Origin: DATHSY01 sp046729855
GTDB lineage: Bacteria > Actinomycetota > UBA4738 > HRBIN12
Direction: 5' to 3'
Assembly: GCA_046729855.1 (NCBI GenBank)
Contig: JBKPHM010000145.1
Coordinates: forward strand, 1 to 24,911
Length of the DNA: 24,911 nt
Within the stretch, counting starts at the first letter, position 1. Each line of letters starts with the position of its first letter. The notes under the pieces are model-generated. The model had not been told where the DNA came from and did not search any database. It saw only the letters and a list, made by a program, of their open reading frames with translations. Below are positions 22,377 to 24,911 of the stretch, one piece after another. Position numbers and translations under genes: made by a program.

Positions 22377-23639
22377 TCACACCGGATCGCGCAGGAGCGG
22401 ACACGTCATGCAGTGGCCGCCGCCCCGACCCTTGCCCAGTTCGAATCCCTCGATCGTGATGACCTCGATGCCGGCCTCGCGCATCTTGGCGATCGTCGCC
22501 GTATTGCGCTCGTACGCGACGACGACGCCCGGCTCGAGCGCGACGACGTTGTTCCCGTCGTCCCACTGCTCGCGGGCCTGCTGATATTCGTCGCCACCCG
22601 TCTCGACGATGCGCAGCTTCTTGACGCCCATTGCGTCTGCGACCGCTGGCAGGAACCCAGGGTCCTCGGTGACGTGGAAACGGCCGTCCGCGCCACCCGG
22701 TCGCAGGCTGATCGCCCGGACCTTGTCCATCACCTTCGGGTAGACCGTAACGGCGTCCCGGTCGAGCATCGTGAAGACGGTGTCCAGATGCATGTGCGCG
22801 CGATCCTTCGTCATGACCACAGCGATCACCCGCTCGGCCGCGCCCTTGTCGAACACCGCGCGCGCGATCTGCTCGATCATGCGCGCCTGCGAGCGCTCGC
22901 TGAGCCCGATCAACACGGTGCCGTTGCCGATCGGCTGGACGTCGCCGCCCTCCAGAGAGGACCGCCCGAAGTCCGCGATGTTGAACCGTCCGTCGTCGCC
23001 GAGCGGCGGATACCAGAACTCGAACCCGTCGTCGGCGAACATTGGGTGCGCACGGTAGATCGCGGCGACGTTGTACGACTCCAGCCGCCTCGCGGGCCAG
23101 TACATCGGGTTGATCGAAACCCCCCCGTAGATCCAGCACGACGAATCGCGTGTGAACAGCGTGTTCGGCAGGGGCGGGAGGACGAACGCGCTCGTGTCGT
23201 CGAGCGCCGCCGCCCCCAGAGAGAACTCGCGGAACTTGCCGAGGTCGATCCCGGATTCGGCGACCGTGAGGCCACCGATCAGGTGCTTCGCGAGGGCGTC
23301 CGGCGCGAGGTTCCACAAGATGTTGCGGACCTCGTCCACGAGCGACAGGCCGACCGTGTACTCCGACGCGACGACCTCGATCAGGCGGCGACGGCCCTCC
23401 TCGCTCGCGCCGAGCGCCTCCGCCAGCAGGGTCTGGAAGTAGAACACCTCCACGCCACGCTCGCGCATCCGCGCGACGAACTGGTCATGCTCGTGCTGCG
23501 CCCGCTCGACCCAGAGCACGTCGTCAAAGAGCAGTTCGTCGTGGTTCGACGGTGTGAGGCGGCGGAGGCTGAGATCCGGACGGTGCACCATCACCTTGCG
23601 GAGCTTCCCGACCTCCGAGTGGACCCCGAACGTTGTCAT
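22377..23639 (-). CDS. arcA: Arginine deiminase
   Basis: ArcA hydrolyses arginine to citrulline and ammonia, the first step of the ADI pathway, in the cytosol. The 420-residue length is standard. All active-site blocks are present: VMVHRPDLSLRRLTPSN and LPNTLFTRDSS near the N-terminus, EGGDVQPIG (near residue 228), HLDTVFTMLD (near residue 285), and the C-terminal GGGHCMTCPLLRD with the nucleophile Cys410. ATG 23639 has a strong Shine-Dalgarno (GGAGGGGTC) and begins 17 nt after the arcC stop. It is third in the argF-arcC-arcA order seen here. Confidence 0.97.
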   Translation of the reverse strand: MTTFGVHSEVGKLRKVMVHRPDLSLRRLTPSNHDELLFDDVLWVERAQHEHDQFVARMRERGVEVFYFQTLLAEALGASEEGRRRLIEVVASEYTVGLSLVDEVRNILWNLAPDALAKHLIGGLTVAESGIDLGKFREFSLGAAALDDTSAFVLPPLPNTLFTRDSSCWIYGGVSINPMYWPARRLESYNVAAIYRAHPMFADDGFEFWYPPLGDDGRFNIADFGRSSLEGGDVQPIGNGTVLIGLSERSQARMIEQIARAVFDKGAAERVIAVVMTKDRAHMHLDTVFTMLDRDAVTVYPKVMDKVRAISLRPGGADGRFHVTEDPGFLPAVADAMGVKKLRIVETGGDEYQQAREQWDDGNNVVALEPGVVVAYERNTATIAKMREAGIEVITIEGFELGKGRGGGHCMTCPLLRDPV

Positions 23640-23656
23640 GACCCCTCCTGCTCAGC

Positions 23657-24592
23657 TCACGACCCGGCCGGCACGACCTGTGTCCCGGCGCGTCCTTCCA
23701 CGATGGCCTCGATGCTCTCGAGCGCGCCGATCGCGGCGCGACCGCCGGTGCGCTCGACGAACCGTGCGGCGGCGTCGATCTTTGGACCCATGGAACCCGA
23801 CGCGAACCGCATCGCGCGCAGCTCCCCGGGCGTGACGCGCTCCAGCATGCGCTGGTTCGGCGTGCCCCAGTCGGCGTAGACGGCCTCCACATCCGTGGCC
23901 ATCACGAACAGGTCCGCCTCGATCTCTCGCGCCAGCAGCTCGGTCGCGAGGTCCTTGTCGATCACCGCCTCGACGCCGCTGAGCGCCCGCCCCGCCGGGG
24001 TCTGCGGGGCCGTCTCGTCGTACATCGTGGGGATCCCGCCGCCGCCGGCGCAGATCACGACGACACCCTTGTCGAGCAGCCACTTGATCGGGCGGATCTC
24101 GAAGATCCGTCTCGGTTCGGGCGAGGGCACGACGCGCCGCCAACGGTCGCCGTCCTGCTTGAACACCCAGCCCTTGTCGGCGGCCAGCCCGTCCGCCGTC
24201 GCGCGGTCGTACACGGGCCCGACGAACTTCGTCGGATCGCCGAACGCCGGATCCGATGGGTCGACCTCGACCATCGTCAGGATCGTCGCGAACGGGACCT
24301 CGGCGGGCAGCAGGTTGCCGAGCTCCTGCTCGAGCATGTAGCCGATCATGCCCTCCGTCTGGGCGCCGAGGACGTCCAGCGGATACGCCTCGACCTCCTT
24401 GTAGGCCGAGGCCTGCAGCGCGAGCAGACCCACCTGCGGGCCGTTCCCGTGGGACAGCACGAGCTGATGGCCGCGAGCCACGGCGGCGAGCGATGGCGCC
24501 GCTTTCTGGACGTTGCTCCTCTGGGCATCGGCGGTCATCGGCTCGCCGCGCTTCAGCAGCGCGTTCCCGCCCAGTGCGACGACGACCCTCAT
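23657..24592 (-). CDS. arcC: Carbamate kinase
   Basis: ArcC takes carbamoyl phosphate and ADP to carbamate and ATP, the energy-yielding end of the ADI pathway. The 311-residue amino-acid-kinase-fold protein starts VVVALGGNALLKRGEPMTADAQ. It contains LVLSHGNGPQVGLLALQ, EVPFATILTMVEVDPSDPAF, VVVICAGGGGIPTMYDE, GVEAVIDKDLATELLA and FASGSMGPKIDAAARFVE, all family signatures. ATG 24592 is 4 nt after the upstream stop, and its Shine-Dalgarno (GGGGGAG) lies inside the end of the carbamoyltransferase gene. Confidence 0.96.
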   Translation of the reverse strand: MRVVVALGGNALLKRGEPMTADAQRSNVQKAAPSLAAVARGHQLVLSHGNGPQVGLLALQASAYKEVEAYPLDVLGAQTEGMIGYMLEQELGNLLPAEVPFATILTMVEVDPSDPAFGDPTKFVGPVYDRATADGLAADKGWVFKQDGDRWRRVVPSPEPRRIFEIRPIKWLLDKGVVVICAGGGGIPTMYDETAPQTPAGRALSGVEAVIDKDLATELLAREIEADLFVMATDVEAVYADWGTPNQRMLERVTPGELRAMRFASGSMGPKIDAAARFVERTGGRAAIGALESIEAIVEGRAGTQVVPAGS

Positions 24593-24596
24593 CCGA

Positions 24597-24911
24597 TCAC
24601 TCCCCCAGCGTCGCGACCATCACGGCCTTGATCGTGTGCATCCGGTTCTCGGCCTGGTCGAACACGATCGAACGCTCCGATTCGAAGACCTCCTCCGTGA
24701 CCTCCATGCCGTCGAGCTCGAACCGCTCGTAGATGTCCTTGCCGATCTTCGTCTCCTTGTTGTGGAACGCCGGTAGACAGTGCATGAACTTCACGTTCGG
24801 GTTGCCGGCCCGCTTCACGACGTCGAGGTTGACCTGGTACGGCCTCAGCAGGTTGATCCGCTCCTCCCAGACGCTGGGGTCCTCACCCATCGAGACCCAG
24901 ACGTCCGTGTA
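24597..24911 (-). CDS. argF: Ornithine carbamoyltransferase, C-terminal part
   Basis: The gene is cut by the right edge, leaving about the last 104 residues. YTDVWVSMGED, the catalytic HCLPAFHN and VFDQAENRMHTIKAVM are the conserved C-terminal blocks of ornithine carbamoyltransferase. In an operon with arcC and arcA it should work as the catabolic form (often called arcB), converting citrulline and phosphate to ornithine and carbamoyl phosphate. The sequence alone does not exclude an anabolic ArgF. It is the earliest gene of the arc operon in this window, so the operon's promoter lies outside. Confidence 0.95.
   Translation of the reverse strand, partial: YTDVWVSMGEDPSVWEERINLLRPYQVNLDVVKRAGNPNVKFMHCLPAFHNKETKIGKDIYERFELDGMEVTEEVFESERSIVFDQAENRMHTIKAVMVATLGE

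Noticed and set aside
1..24911. Genomic island, prophage, CRISPR array or defence system
   Set aside because: I saw no integrase, transposase, phage structural gene, tRNA-linked att site, spaced repeats or known defence domain. Composition looks even across the window.

Overview
The window is a gene-dense, GC-rich (roughly two-thirds G+C) bacterial chromosome segment, most likely from an actinobacterium (Actinomycetota), perhaps an uncultivated lineage. The pointers are a DUF222/13E12-type HNH endonuclease at the left edge, a bacterial proteasome activator (Bpa/PafE) ending in the GQYL motif, and many genes that begin 7-10 nt after a TANNNT -10 box, as leaderless actinobacterial transcripts do. 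No tRNA, rRNA, CRISPR array, transposase, integrase or phage gene was seen. It reads as ordinary chromosome, not an island.

Layout, left to right. 1-2951 (+): the end of a frameshifted HNH endonuclease, pdxH (pyridoxamine phosphate oxidase), an M20 metallo-dipeptidase and bpa. 2956-7103 (-): a polyamine-type ABC importer in the order potA-potD-potB-potC. 7199-8738: pyrD (-) and pyrE (+), diverging from one almost perfectly symmetric promoter. 8723-10044 (-): a methyltransferase and a DUF309 protein. 10109-13498 (+): an AI-2E family permease with a GH38 alpha-mannosidase 3 nt behind it. 13424-14092 (-): a TRIC-type (UPF0126) membrane protein. 14273-16724 (+): an orphan receiver-like protein, a carboxymuconolactone-decarboxylase-like protein, a SHOCT membrane protein, a lipoprotein-like protein and a PAP2 phosphatase. 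16721-17864 (-): a second AI-2E protein with a probable frameshift near its end.

The right-hand 7 kb (24911 down to 17981, - strand) looks like one long arginine deiminase locus. It runs argF/arcB (cut by the window edge), arcC, arcA, a 50-residue single-span membrane peptide, an NhaC-family antiporter, a YfcC/ArcD-family transporter, a four-span membrane protein and an HdeD-family protein. ArcA, ArcB and ArcC convert arginine to ornithine, ammonia, CO2 and ATP, and one of the carriers probably exchanges arginine for ornithine. HdeD and ammonia release are both known from acid tolerance, so the whole set may be an energy and acid-stress module. That last step is inference.

The most notable signals are the mirror-symmetric pyrD/pyrE promoter, the recurring leaderless promoter pattern, the small membrane peptide inside the arc operon, a 13-bp hairpin between potD and potB, and two single-base frameshifts that create false gene fusions or extensions. 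No clearly new defence or mobile system was found.
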